DNA of 64,000 nucleotides from Candidatus Jettenia sp. (GTDB lineage: Bacteria; Planctomycetota; Brocadiia; Brocadiales; Brocadiaceae). This document shows positions 27,264-34,423 of the stretch, piece by piece. The DNA lies in NCBI GenBank assembly GCA_021650895.1, contig CP091278.1, forward strand, positions 1,579,659 through 1,643,658, written 5' to 3'. Made by a program: the position numbers and the translations under genes. Position 1 is the stretch's first letter, and every line of letters begins with the position of its first letter. The notes under the pieces are model-generated. The model saw only the letters and a program-made list of their open reading frames with translations. It made no database searches and was not told the origin of the DNA.

Positions 27264-28634
27264 TTATAATAAAAACCCAAATTTTTCGGCAGCTTTCAGG
27301 ATGATGTCTATGCCCCTATCCAATTGATATTTGGTATGTTCGGAGGTAATAAATATACGAATACGTGCTTCATTTTTTGGTACTGATGGAAATTGCAGGA
27401 TGCTTCCATCAAAACCTTCTCTCTGGAGAAAGTCGTTGAGTTTTAAGGTATTTCGTTCCGAACCAAAAATCACCGGAACGATCCAACTCTTGCTGTTTCT
27501 CATGTCAACTTTTCCTGCAAGCTTCTTTCTAAAATACGCCGCATTTTCCCGTAGTAATCTACGCCGCTTCTCCCCTTCAGGTCCTGACGCCAGTTCAAGT
27601 ACCTTAATCATACCACCGGTTACTGCAGGGTCTAAAGCGCAGGAAAACATGCGACATTTTGCATACCAATTAACATAACGGACTATTTCTTTTTTTGCAA
27701 GTAATGCACCGCCAACCCCACTAAATGCCTTACTAAAAGTAATAATATAAAGATCGATGTCTTCTAAAACACCCTGCTCTTCACTGATACCTCTGCCATT
27801 TTCACCGGCAATCAGAACTGAATGAGCCTCATCAACGAGAATGTTTGCCTGATAATTTTTAGCCACCCGTACTATATCGCTAAGGTCACCATAATCACCA
27901 TCGGCACTATACACACTTTCTGCACAGACAAGAACACGTGATTTTCCAGGAGAGATTTCTTTTAAAATTTGATCGAGATGTTCACTATCATTATGTCGAA
28001 AATAGGAACAGTTTGCCCCGGATATCTTCGCCCCTTCAAGAATTGATGTATGAACCGATTGATCCATCACGATATGATTTCCAGGCTTCATGTATGCCTG
28101 GATAACACCTACGTTTGCACCGTAACCAGAGGAAAACAGTGATATTGAACGATCCTCTAATCCAAAAAAATGTGTGAGATCCTCTTCCAGCTTTTTATGA
28201 ATACCGTACGTACCACTGATTACTGGTGAACCAGCAGCACCGAGGCCGTGGGTATCGAGAGCATCTTTTGCCGCTGCAATTACATCAGGATGATAGCCAA
28301 ATCCCAGATAGTTATAGCTGGAAAAATTCAACAGTCTCATCCTATCGCCCGTTTCACGCTCAATTTCAATTTCAGTTTTTTGCGCCCCAAGTCTCGGTGA
28401 TTCAAATGTATATACACCATCTCTCGTTGCACTCTCTATCCATTCGTTAAAATGTTTTATTTCTGTCAGTTCAGGTCCAGGATTGCCGATGAACATATCG
28501 TAGGTATAGTTCTGATAATTTTGAGATTTATCATCAGACTTTGCCTGGAATTTAGCTTTACGATTCTCCAGAATTTTACGGGCAAGCTCACGTTTTTCTT
28601 CTAACGATATACTTTTTGCATTAACAGAACTCAT
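27264..28634 (-). CDS. Alpha-oxoamine synthase family PLP enzyme (BioF/SPT-like)
   Basis: This 456-residue enzyme condenses an acyl thioester with an amino acid. Features: NFSSYNYLGFGYHPDV (family start), GAAGSPVISGTYGIHKKLE, SSGYGANVGVI, VDEAHSVLIAGENGRG (PLP ring Asp and His) and ITFSKAFSGVGGALLA with the Schiff-base lysine. About 60 extra N-terminal residues precede the core, longer than BioF and more like serine palmitoyltransferase relatives or CqsA-like enzymes. No bio genes are near, so a lipid or signal product is more likely than biotin. AAGGGGG precedes ATG 28634. Confidence 0.9.
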   Translation of the reverse strand: MSSVNAKSISLEEKRELARKILENRKAKFQAKSDDKSQNYQNYTYDMFIGNPGPELTEIKHFNEWIESATRDGVYTFESPRLGAQKTEIEIERETGDRMRLLNFSSYNYLGFGYHPDVIAAAKDALDTHGLGAAGSPVISGTYGIHKKLEEDLTHFFGLEDRSISLFSSGYGANVGVIQAYMKPGNHIVMDQSVHTSILEGAKISGANCSYFRHNDSEHLDQILKEISPGKSRVLVCAESVYSADGDYGDLSDIVRVAKNYQANILVDEAHSVLIAGENGRGISEEQGVLEDIDLYIITFSKAFSGVGGALLAKKEIVRYVNWYAKCRMFSCALDPAVTGGMIKVLELASGPEGEKRRRLLRENAAYFRKKLAGKVDMRNSKSWIVPVIFGSERNTLKLNDFLQREGFDGSILQFPSVPKNEARIRIFITSEHTKYQLDRGIDIILKAAEKFGFLL

Positions 28635-28959
28635 GAAAATCCCCCTTTTCTATGAAAATACCTATTACTGCTCAATATCAGATAAGATTTGTAGAATCCT
28701 ACTTTCTATGAAGAATTACGTAGTAATAATACAACAGAAACACAAGATTAATCCTCCCGTCCCTTGATGAGAGAGGGCGATGGTAAAGATGCGCAATGAG
28801 ATTGCTTTTTTCCCTTATTCCCATCATGGGGGAGGAGGCACTATATTTTCTCGTTATATATACCGTAATTACACAAAATCAAACTGAAAGCTTCCCTTGA
28901 TTTCCTCCTTGCGGAGGAGAGAAAAGGGGTTAAAATCTCAAGTTCAGATAAAACAAAAA

Positions 28960-29005
28960 AACCTTACTTCGAGAATATTAAGTCAAATATTCTCAGAGTA
29001 AGGTT
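28960..29005 (-). terminator. Terminator hairpin of the GTPase operon
   Basis: AACCTTACT...GAGAATATT pairs with AATATTCTC...AGTAAGGTT with a small bulge, followed on the minus strand by TTTTTTGTTTT. It lies about 250 nt after the last gene of the GTPase operon. Confidence 0.7.
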
Positions 29006-29067
29006 CTCTGATTTATTTCGAATATATTTATCATGTTCGGTAGTAGGGCTATCTTTAATTCATAGGA

Positions 29068-29092
29068 GAGACGCATCATGATGCGTCTCTAC
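29068..29092. repeat. REP-type palindrome (GAGACGCA family)
   Basis: GAGACGCATCATGATGCGTC is part of a perfect 22-bp palindrome followed by TCTAC. Related hairpins lie at 7487-7511 and 14008-14032 inside the long repeats, also ending in CTCTAC. Confidence 0.6.
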
Positions 29093-29255
29093 CAGTATGA
29101 CTAAAGATCCTTTACTTTGCGTCCCCTGATCACTCAGGGTTTGCCTTTATCGCTCTGTATTAATTTTTAAAACGCTACCTATATAACAAGTATGTTGTCT
29201 TATGTCAAATAAAATAATATTTTTATTTAAAAGCTACAAAAGAATTGACGAAAAA

Positions 29256-30176
29256 CTAACCTGATTTCTTGGATCGTTTTAGTTTCTTTCCTAGCCTGAG
29301 TATAGATAGGAAGCGAGGTACAAACTGATCAAATATGTGAAAAGAATTATTTCTCCTTAATATTTTACTTTGATTATTAAGATTATCTTTCTTTCTTGGA
29401 TCAAAACGGTCTATAGGATCATCAACAAGCTCTCTGGTGTCTTTATCTTGTTCATCAAGAATAAAAGACGGGGTAGATTCTGTTATCCTCGTCCTCCGAT
29501 TCAGCCTCATGTTTGAATTGTCACCTAACTTTGCGATAATCTTGAAGTCAAAAGCCCTGATCATTTCTGATGTAGCTCCGAAAGCAAAATTTACACAGCC
29601 ATAATCTGAAGATACAATTACATGAGCTAGTTCTTTTAAGCCATTTTTATCAAACGGAATATAGACCGGCTCACGTATGGATAGTTCTTCAAATCTCTCA
29701 AGGGTGAATTTTGATGTTTTAATTAATTCTGCAAGCGATTTATCCAACAAGTCGAGTTTGAAAAAACAATCCTCCGATGCACGACGCACGATGTCATCGG
29801 CAGCAGGAAAATCTACTTTTCTCCACGTATTTAACAAATTTTCACCATCGTAATTAGCCAATATCCAGGGAAGGATAAACCAAAAATGCCTTCTGTATTC
29901 ATGGGGAATGCTAATGCCCTGCAAATGGTAAATGTTTCGACCATCTTTATCTTTATGGTTTGATAAACCGCAACTCACAAGAAACGTAGTTTGTAAATGG
30001 TTTAAGCAGTAAAGAGGCAAAATCGGTGATTTGCAGAAAGCATTTTTGTACTTATCATACAAATTGTAAAGCTGGTTTAATAGCTTAAGACTATCTGGAG
30101 AAATTTTTGGTGGAACAATCATCCATCGATAATCTTTCGATAAAGAACGGGAATATAAAAGTTCCTGGTATTTCAT
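29256..30176 (-). CDS. GAP1-like partner of the adjacent GTPase (tentative)
   Basis: This 306-residue protein overlaps the GTPase stop by four bases, so the two are translated together. The N-terminal 130 residues (LLYSRSLSKDYRWMIVPP, LQTTFLVSCGLSNHKDKDGR, YHLQGISIPHEY) resemble the N-terminal region of GTPase-associated protein 1 (GAP1-N), where a beta-rich domain ends in a GRxxxxxHL signature. This match is by eye and uncertain. The rest is helical, and the last 60 residues are highly basic (RFLSILRLGKKLKRSKKSG). No enzyme motif is visible. The context suggests an accessory of a predicted GTPase-centred conflict system. Confidence 0.55.
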   Translation of the reverse strand: MKYQELLYSRSLSKDYRWMIVPPKISPDSLKLLNQLYNLYDKYKNAFCKSPILPLYCLNHLQTTFLVSCGLSNHKDKDGRNIYHLQGISIPHEYRRHFWFILPWILANYDGENLLNTWRKVDFPAADDIVRRASEDCFFKLDLLDKSLAELIKTSKFTLERFEELSIREPVYIPFDKNGLKELAHVIVSSDYGCVNFAFGATSEMIRAFDFKIIAKLGDNSNMRLNRRTRITESTPSFILDEQDKDTRELVDDPIDRFDPRKKDNLNNQSKILRRNNSFHIFDQFVPRFLSILRLGKKLKRSKKSG

Positions 30177-31244
30177 TTGATCTGCCTTACCCTCTCCATT
30201 GCTTTGCCCAAGAGCGGTTCTATGTGTGTCTCAAATTGGCTTAAAATCTCGTAATCCTTATTTTTTTCTTCTAAAATAGCTCTGGCGATACTTTCGGCAT
30301 CAGGCTTACGCATGATGAGAGACCAGATTTTATTTACCAGCCCTGCTTTTTTAAGGATTTCTGAAAGTTCTTTTTCCCTTTGCCTTATACTCTTGCTGGC
30401 CTCTTCTCTCATCTGCTTTAAAGTTTGTCCTAAACAATAAAACAAAACATGTTCTGCATTCACCGGTTGTGGAAATCCCACAATCTTATCTTCGGACCTA
30501 AAAGGATGTTTTATATCCTCTGTAGGAGTAACAGACCGATGAACATTACCCTCTCCTACTGCAGAGACAGGAACAATACACCCCTCCCAGGAGGGATTTT
30601 GCTTCTGTAAAGATACCATCTGATTAAATACTTCCAGGCCTCGTTCAATCAACGGCGCATAATTGTCAGTTTTCCACTTGGCATCAACCGTATCTGCCTT
30701 TGTTAACATAATTACAAATATTAAATTCCTATTCGGATAAATTCTGCTATAGGTTGTGAATATCTCATGGATCCTGCGTGCTCCTGACCGATGCCGTGCT
30801 TCTTTAATATTCGGATAATACGTCAGGACAAAGGCATCTGCAACCAGGATAACAGCATTACTGAGTTCAATATGAGAAGCCAGGTCAGTAATTTCTGATC
30901 TGACCATATCCGGGGCCTCCTGAGTATCCGTTGTATCCGTAATTTCTGTTAAAATACCTCCGCGATAATCTATCCAATCAAAATAGGTTACCGGCCTTGA
31001 ATTATGATACACAGTAAAAGGCCATACCGTTGTCTGCTGTGTACCGTCAGGCCATTTTAATTTATCGGCAAGTGAAAATCTGCTAAAATCACCAACGCTC
31101 AATATGGCTTTATCAAATTGCTGTACAGAACGCGGCAATGTAAAAACCTGCCTCATTTTGACCCGCATCTCCAAGCGTTTCATAAAGTGCTGACATATAT
31201 GCTGTTTTGCCAGAACCTGATATACCTACCATAGTTACTTTCAT
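30173..31244 (-). CDS. GTPase of the double-GTPase conflict-system type, frameshifted after the P-loop
   Basis: The N-terminus starts at ATG 31244 with MKVTMVGISGSGKTAYMSAL, a clear P-loop. This frame closes at 31113. The rest of the protein reads in another frame from PRSVQQFDKAILSVGDFSRF on, with FDWIDYRGG (DxxG, G3), LTKADTVD (TKxD, G4) and VPVSAVGEG (G5). Taking one base out of the A5 run at 31142-31146 joins both into about 356 residues. The order and motifs fit the DO-GTPase family of bacterial GTPases placed in predicted conflict systems. GAGAGGTGA precedes the start. The C-terminal helical region has a coiled-coil-like stretch. Confidence 0.72.
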
Positions 31245-31332
31245 ATCTCATTCACCTCTCATAAATCATTTCATAATTACTGTGGGAAGTTTTGGAATAA
31301 ATTCTATCTCATAATAAAACCCCATACCCATA

Positions 31333-31605
31333 CTATGCCTTAGTTTTCTGCCTCATCATCTCAACAACTATACCAAAAATACCTCCCATGAATGGCGCTA
31401 TAATCGCTAGTTTTGAAAAACCTGCAATAACCCAAATTACTACAAAAAGAGAAAACCCTACCATTGCACCCAGAAAAAATGCCTGTATGAGTTGCGTAGG
31501 CGCTCTTTGAATTTGCCCAGATGCTCGTTGCTCCGGGGATTTCTGCTCATTCGGAATTAAAACCCTCTTACTGAGTTCCTTATGTCTTTCAATATTGTCT
31601 GACAT
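31333..31605 (-). CDS. Small two-span membrane protein, first gene of the GTPase operon
   Basis: This 90-residue protein has a charged N-terminal half (MSDNIERHKELSKRVLI), then two hydrophobic spans (LIQAFFLGAMVGFSLFVVIW and LAIIAPFMGGIFGIVVEMM). It lies 88 bp before the GTPase start on the same strand. I know no family. A membrane component next to a GTPase suggests a pore or anchor, which is inference from position only. Confidence 0.6.
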   Translation of the reverse strand: MSDNIERHKELSKRVLIPNEQKSPEQRASGQIQRAPTQLIQAFFLGAMVGFSLFVVIWVIAGFSKLAIIAPFMGGIFGIVVEMMRQKTKA

Positions 31606-31875
31606 TTGTTTACCTTCAAATAAAATGAAAAATCTTGCGTATATTACTTAAGCTACTATATTACTAAAATAGGTACTTTTTTAGCAACCTTTTTGTCAAT
31701 TAAGCGCATATGCAATGGGAAAGAGATCTTATATTGAAACAATACCGATACTTTTTATATCTTCTTTCGTAAACAGAAAAAACGTGTTGCGAATTTATTT
31801 AAAAAAACATTTGACATTATATTCCAATTTGCTATTGTGGCAAAAAAATATAAAAGAATTTCAAAACAGATACCT

Positions 31876-32754
31876 ATGAGAATAAAGATAACGCTTTCAG
31901 CAGATAGGCCAGCCATTATCGACTTCAACTATCAACATCAGATACAGGCGTTAATCTATGGATTTCTCTTCACATCAAACCCCGACTATTCCCGATGGCT
32001 TCATGAACAAGGCTTTGTTTATAAAAAGGATAAGCGGTTCAAGTTCTTTGTCTTCTCGGGGATATTATTTCACGGTCCAATCAAGATCATCCGCTCAGAC
32101 AACACAAACCATGCAAACAATTTCAATACCTCAAATGGTGGTTTTTCATTCAAAGCCTCTCAATCCAATCATTTCACCTTTTCCTTTCAAATAGCATCAC
32201 CCGTCGATCAGTTTATCCAACACCTGGTAGATGGCATATTTACTGAGGGGCAGGAGGTGAGGCTTGGCAGACAAACGTTCAACGTCTATCAGGTAGAAAC
32301 ATTGCCGGATCCTCTAAACTACTTAAACGGCTTAAACGATTTAAACGGCTTAAATAATTTAACCTTGCGTCCTTTAGAATCCCCTATTTTCATCAAAAAA
32401 CCTATGCCGCAAGGCCAACAGGATGTCTTTCTGTATCCTGGCGATGAAGGTTACGAGGAATTTTTGAGACAAAACCTCATGCACAAATACGAAACGCTTT
32501 ATGATAAACCCTTTGGCGGCGACGGTGAGTGCCTAAAGTTTGCCTTCTATCCCATTGCTGGAAAATCAATAAAACAGTTTACTGTTTTTAGTACCGGATT
32601 AGACGGCAGTGTGAGACCTATCAATATAAAAGGCACCTTGCAGCCCTTTATTGTTACCGGTCCTAAAGAATTAATTAAAATCGGCCTGGAATGTGGCTTT
32701 GGGCAAAATAATAGTATGGGATGTGGGTATGTAGAAGCCGTTCAAACCACTTGA
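31876..32754 (+). CDS. cas6: CRISPR endoribonuclease Cas6
   Basis: Cas6 cuts the CRISPR transcript within the repeat to leave the 8-nt AUUGAAAC tag. The start MRIKITLSADRPAIIDFNYQHQIQALIYG carries the family's catalytic-type His (NYQHQ) near residue 27. The C-terminus has the Gly-rich loop GLECGFGQNNSMGCGYVE. I chose ATG 31876; a GTG at 31837 would add 13 residues. Residues about 147-163 (LNYLNGLNDLNGLNNL) are encoded by 9-nt repeats of the same kind as the intergenic 9-mers, so this loop is an expansion not found in normal Cas6. The stop codon TGA lies in the first unit of the downstream 9-mer array. It is transcribed away from the GTPase operon. Confidence 0.93.
   Translation: MRIKITLSADRPAIIDFNYQHQIQALIYGFLFTSNPDYSRWLHEQGFVYKKDKRFKFFVFSGILFHGPIKIIRSDNTNHANNFNTSNGGFSFKASQSNHFTFSFQIASPVDQFIQHLVDGIFTEGQEVRLGRQTFNVYQVETLPDPLNYLNGLNDLNGLNNLTLRPLESPIFIKKPMPQGQQDVFLYPGDEGYEEFLRQNLMHKYETLYDKPFGGDGECLKFAFYPIAGKSIKQFTVFSTGLDGSVRPINIKGTLQPFIVTGPKELIKIGLECGFGQNNSMGCGYVEAVQTT
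32313..32366 (+). repeat. In-frame 9-nt repeats inside cas6
   Basis: About six units of the type CTTAAACGG lie head to tail and keep the reading frame. They code for Leu-Asn-Gly/Asp/Asn triplets. The unit is the same as in the arrays at 32749, 33323 and 34331. Confidence 0.8.
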
Positions 32755-32830
32755 ACAGCTTAAACTGCTTGACCTGTTTTAACGGTTTGAACTGTTTTAA
32801 CGGTTTAATCAGTTTGAACTATTTCTACAT
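32749..32830 (+). repeat. Degenerate 9-nt repeat array between cas6 and the four-helix gene
   Basis: The units read CTTGAACAG, CTTAAACTG, CTTGACCTG, TTTTAACGG, TTTGAACTG, TTTTAACGG, TTTAATCAG, TTTGAACTA. The period is strictly 9 with consensus YTTRAACNG. The first unit supplies the cas6 stop codon. Confidence 0.85.
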
Positions 32831-32863
32831 CATTTCTTTAAAACCTCTAACAGGAGATTCCCT

Positions 32864-33328
32864 ATGCACTTCGAAGACCTTGAGATCTGGAAGGCAGCGA
32901 GGGTATTAACAAATAAAATTTATGGAATTACAAAAGAGGGTGCCTTTGTAAAAGATTACAGCCTCAGAGACCAAATCAGAAGAGCATCCGTTTCCATCAT
33001 ATCGAACATAGCCGAAGGCTATGAAAGAGGCGGCAATCAGGAACTCATCCAATTTTTATCGATAGCCAAGGGGTCATGTGGTGAGGTGCGATGCCAGTTG
33101 TATATAGCAGGTGATCAGGGGTATATTTCTCTGAAAGATTTGAATCCCATTATTGAACAATGTAAACGTATTTCAATAATGATTAACAATCTTATGGCAC
33201 ATTTGAAAGGCAGTCGCTACAAAGGATCAAAATACAAATTACCAGAACAAAAAAGTATAAAAGAAATAGTAGATGAAATTGTGAACAGAGTTAAATCAAA
33301 CCCCGGCCAGGCAACCAAACCCTCTTGA
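32864..33328 (+). CDS. Four-helix-bundle protein, 23S rRNA IVP/Avd-like (copy 1)
   Basis: This 154-residue protein has the family core FEDLEIWKAARVLTNKIY, LRDQIRRASVSIISNIAEGYERG and EVRCQLYIA. This fold is that of the proteins encoded in 23S rRNA intervening sequences and of Avd from diversity-generating retroelements; both are pentameric, basic and nucleic-acid binding. Here it is not in an rRNA gene and no reverse transcriptase is near. AGGAG lies upstream of ATG 32864. It lies between two 9-nt repeat arrays inside the cas operon, and its stop codon TGA also lies in the first unit (CTTGAACCG) of the downstream array, as for cas6. The long basic tail after residue 120 is unusual. Confidence 0.85.
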   Translation: MHFEDLEIWKAARVLTNKIYGITKEGAFVKDYSLRDQIRRASVSIISNIAEGYERGGNQELIQFLSIAKGSCGEVRCQLYIAGDQGYISLKDLNPIIEQCKRISIMINNLMAHLKGSRYKGSKYKLPEQKSIKEIVDEIVNRVKSNPGQATKPS

Positions 33329-33414
33329 ACCGCTTAAACAGCTTAAACTGCTTTTTTCGGTTTGAACGGCTTAGACAGCTTGAACGGCTTGAACGGTTTA
33401 TTAAACGGCTTAAT
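33323..33414 (+). repeat. Degenerate 9-nt repeat array after the four-helix gene
   Basis: The units read CTTGAACCG, CTTAAACAG, CTTAAACTG, then TTTGAACGG, CTTAGACAG, CTTGAACGG, CTTGAACGG with two irregular spots. The consensus is the same as the array at 32749 and in the same orientation. Confidence 0.85.
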
Positions 33415-33439
33415 CTTTATTTTAATGTAAAGGAAAATC

Positions 33440-33517
33440 ATGCCATTATTCAATTGGACAGGGAATCCATGGGTGGATAGCAGGATAAAAAAGTTGAAAA
33501 AAAGAAAGGTAACTTGA
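33440..33517 (+). pseudogene. Orphan copy of the cas8 5' end
   Basis: ATG 33440 starts MPLFNWTGNPWVDSR, which matches the true cas8 start MPLFDWTGNPWVDAG at 34424. Nucleotide identity is high over about 47 bp and ends after GCAGGA; an extra A shifts the frame and the reading stops at 33517. AAAGGA precedes the start as in the real gene. It is a footprint of a duplication that separated cas6 from cas8. Confidence 0.85.
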
Positions 33518-33801
33518 TAAAACATGCCCTTTTGTATAATTAAAATTATATTTTTGCATATGGAATATTTACATAAAAGGTAACTTGTGAGGCACTTTTA
33601 TACTCAGGGAATATCAGCAGCAGAAATTTATTTAATTTCCTTTTTGAGAAATAATCCCATAGGGGTGAAATATCAATAGTTAGAATACAAAACAGGAGAA
33701 TAAAGCTCCAGAGGAGCGATATATACATGCCTTAATATACCGCTCATAACGGAGTTTTTCAGAATTTTTTCAAAACATAATTTTTACATAGTGGAAGCAA
33801 C

Positions 33802-34131
33802 ATGAAAGAAGAAGATAAAGAGATTGTTTTGGAATTCAAGAGGCGATTGACAGAGGATATTCGGGTTCAAATAGAAAAAGTAATAGTATTTGGTTCAAGG
33901 GCGAGGGGTGAAGGGACGGAAGACTCTGACCTGGATGTTATTGTTCTTGTAAGAGAAAAGACTCCGAAAATTGAGAAAAAACTGGAGGATGTTGCCTATA
34001 GTGTAATGTGGGATTATGATTTTAGACCAATAATCTCTCTTAAGGTTTTCAGCAAATCACAATTTGATGAGGCAACAGCTAAGGGTTTTTCTTTTTATAA
34101 ACACATTCAAAAAGAAGGTATTTCTGTATGA
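33802..34131 (+). CDS. MNT-type nucleotidyltransferase (antitoxin-like)
   Basis: This 109-residue protein is a minimal nucleotidyltransferase: IEKVIVFGSRARGEGTEDSDLDV has the GSxxxG loop and the SDLDV metal aspartates near residues 30-45, and DYDFRPIIS may hold the third acid. In MNT/HEPN pairs this partner neutralises the HEPN RNase by AMPylation. The stop overlaps the start of the HEPN-like frame (ATGA), as in a true operon. It is inserted between the orphan cas8 fragment and real cas8. Confidence 0.88.
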   Translation: MKEEDKEIVLEFKRRLTEDIRVQIEKVIVFGSRARGEGTEDSDLDVIVLVREKTPKIEKKLEDVAYSVMWDYDFRPIISLKVFSKSQFDEATAKGFSFYKHIQKEGISV

Positions 34132-34286
34132 GCGAGGAAGTCAAAAGGCTTATAGAAGCCAGAAAAATAAGAGAGATAGCAGATTATGATATTCAGGAAG
34201 AGATTATTGAACCCGTTGCATCGCTTAAGATTGAAGAAGGAAAAGCCTTCTTAACAGCAATCAAAAATCTCCTTGGGGTTTTATAA
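34128..34286 (+). CDS. HEPN-like toxin remnant (internally shortened)
   Basis: This is only 52 residues, where a normal HEPN partner has about 110-140. It opens MSEEVKRLIEARKIRE and passes directly into the usual C-terminal helix (ADYDIQEEIIE, KIEEGKAFLTAIKNLLGVL). The middle, which holds the Rx4-6H RNase site, is missing, so the protein should be inactive as a nuclease. It may be the product of an internal deletion that keeps frame. It is coupled to the nucleotidyltransferase stop by ATGA. Confidence 0.65.
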   Translation: MSEEVKRLIEARKIREIADYDIQEEIIEPVASLKIEEGKAFLTAIKNLLGVL

Positions 34287-34330
34287 GGAAATTCAACCTA
34301 GGAGGAACTATGCCATTAGTCATTATTCAT

Positions 34331-34410
34331 CTACTTGAATAGTTTAATCAATTTAAACGGCTTCACCTGCTTGAACAGCTTGTACGGTTTAAACTGCTTG
34401 AACACTTTTA
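34331..34410 (+). repeat. Degenerate 9-nt repeat array directly before cas8
   Basis: The units include TTTAATCAA, TTTAAACGG, CTTCACCTG, CTTGAACAG, CTTGTACGG, TTTAAACTG, CTTGAACAC. It ends 10 bases before the cas8 ribosome site (AAGGAG). A short cas8-start-like piece (ATGCCATTA, 34310-34318) precedes it. Confidence 0.82.
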
Positions 34411-34423
34411 TAAGGAGTTGAAC

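Larger units (their letters stand above)
28635..29255. other. Intergenic region with terminator and palindromes
   Basis: It holds a terminator hairpin (28960-29005) and a REP-type palindrome (29068-29092). No gene was found in the remaining sequence. Confidence 0.6.

Noticed and set aside
32864-33328. Four-helix gene as part of a diversity-generating retroelement
   Set aside because: No reverse transcriptase, template repeat or variable repeat is seen in the window; only the Avd-like fold is shared.
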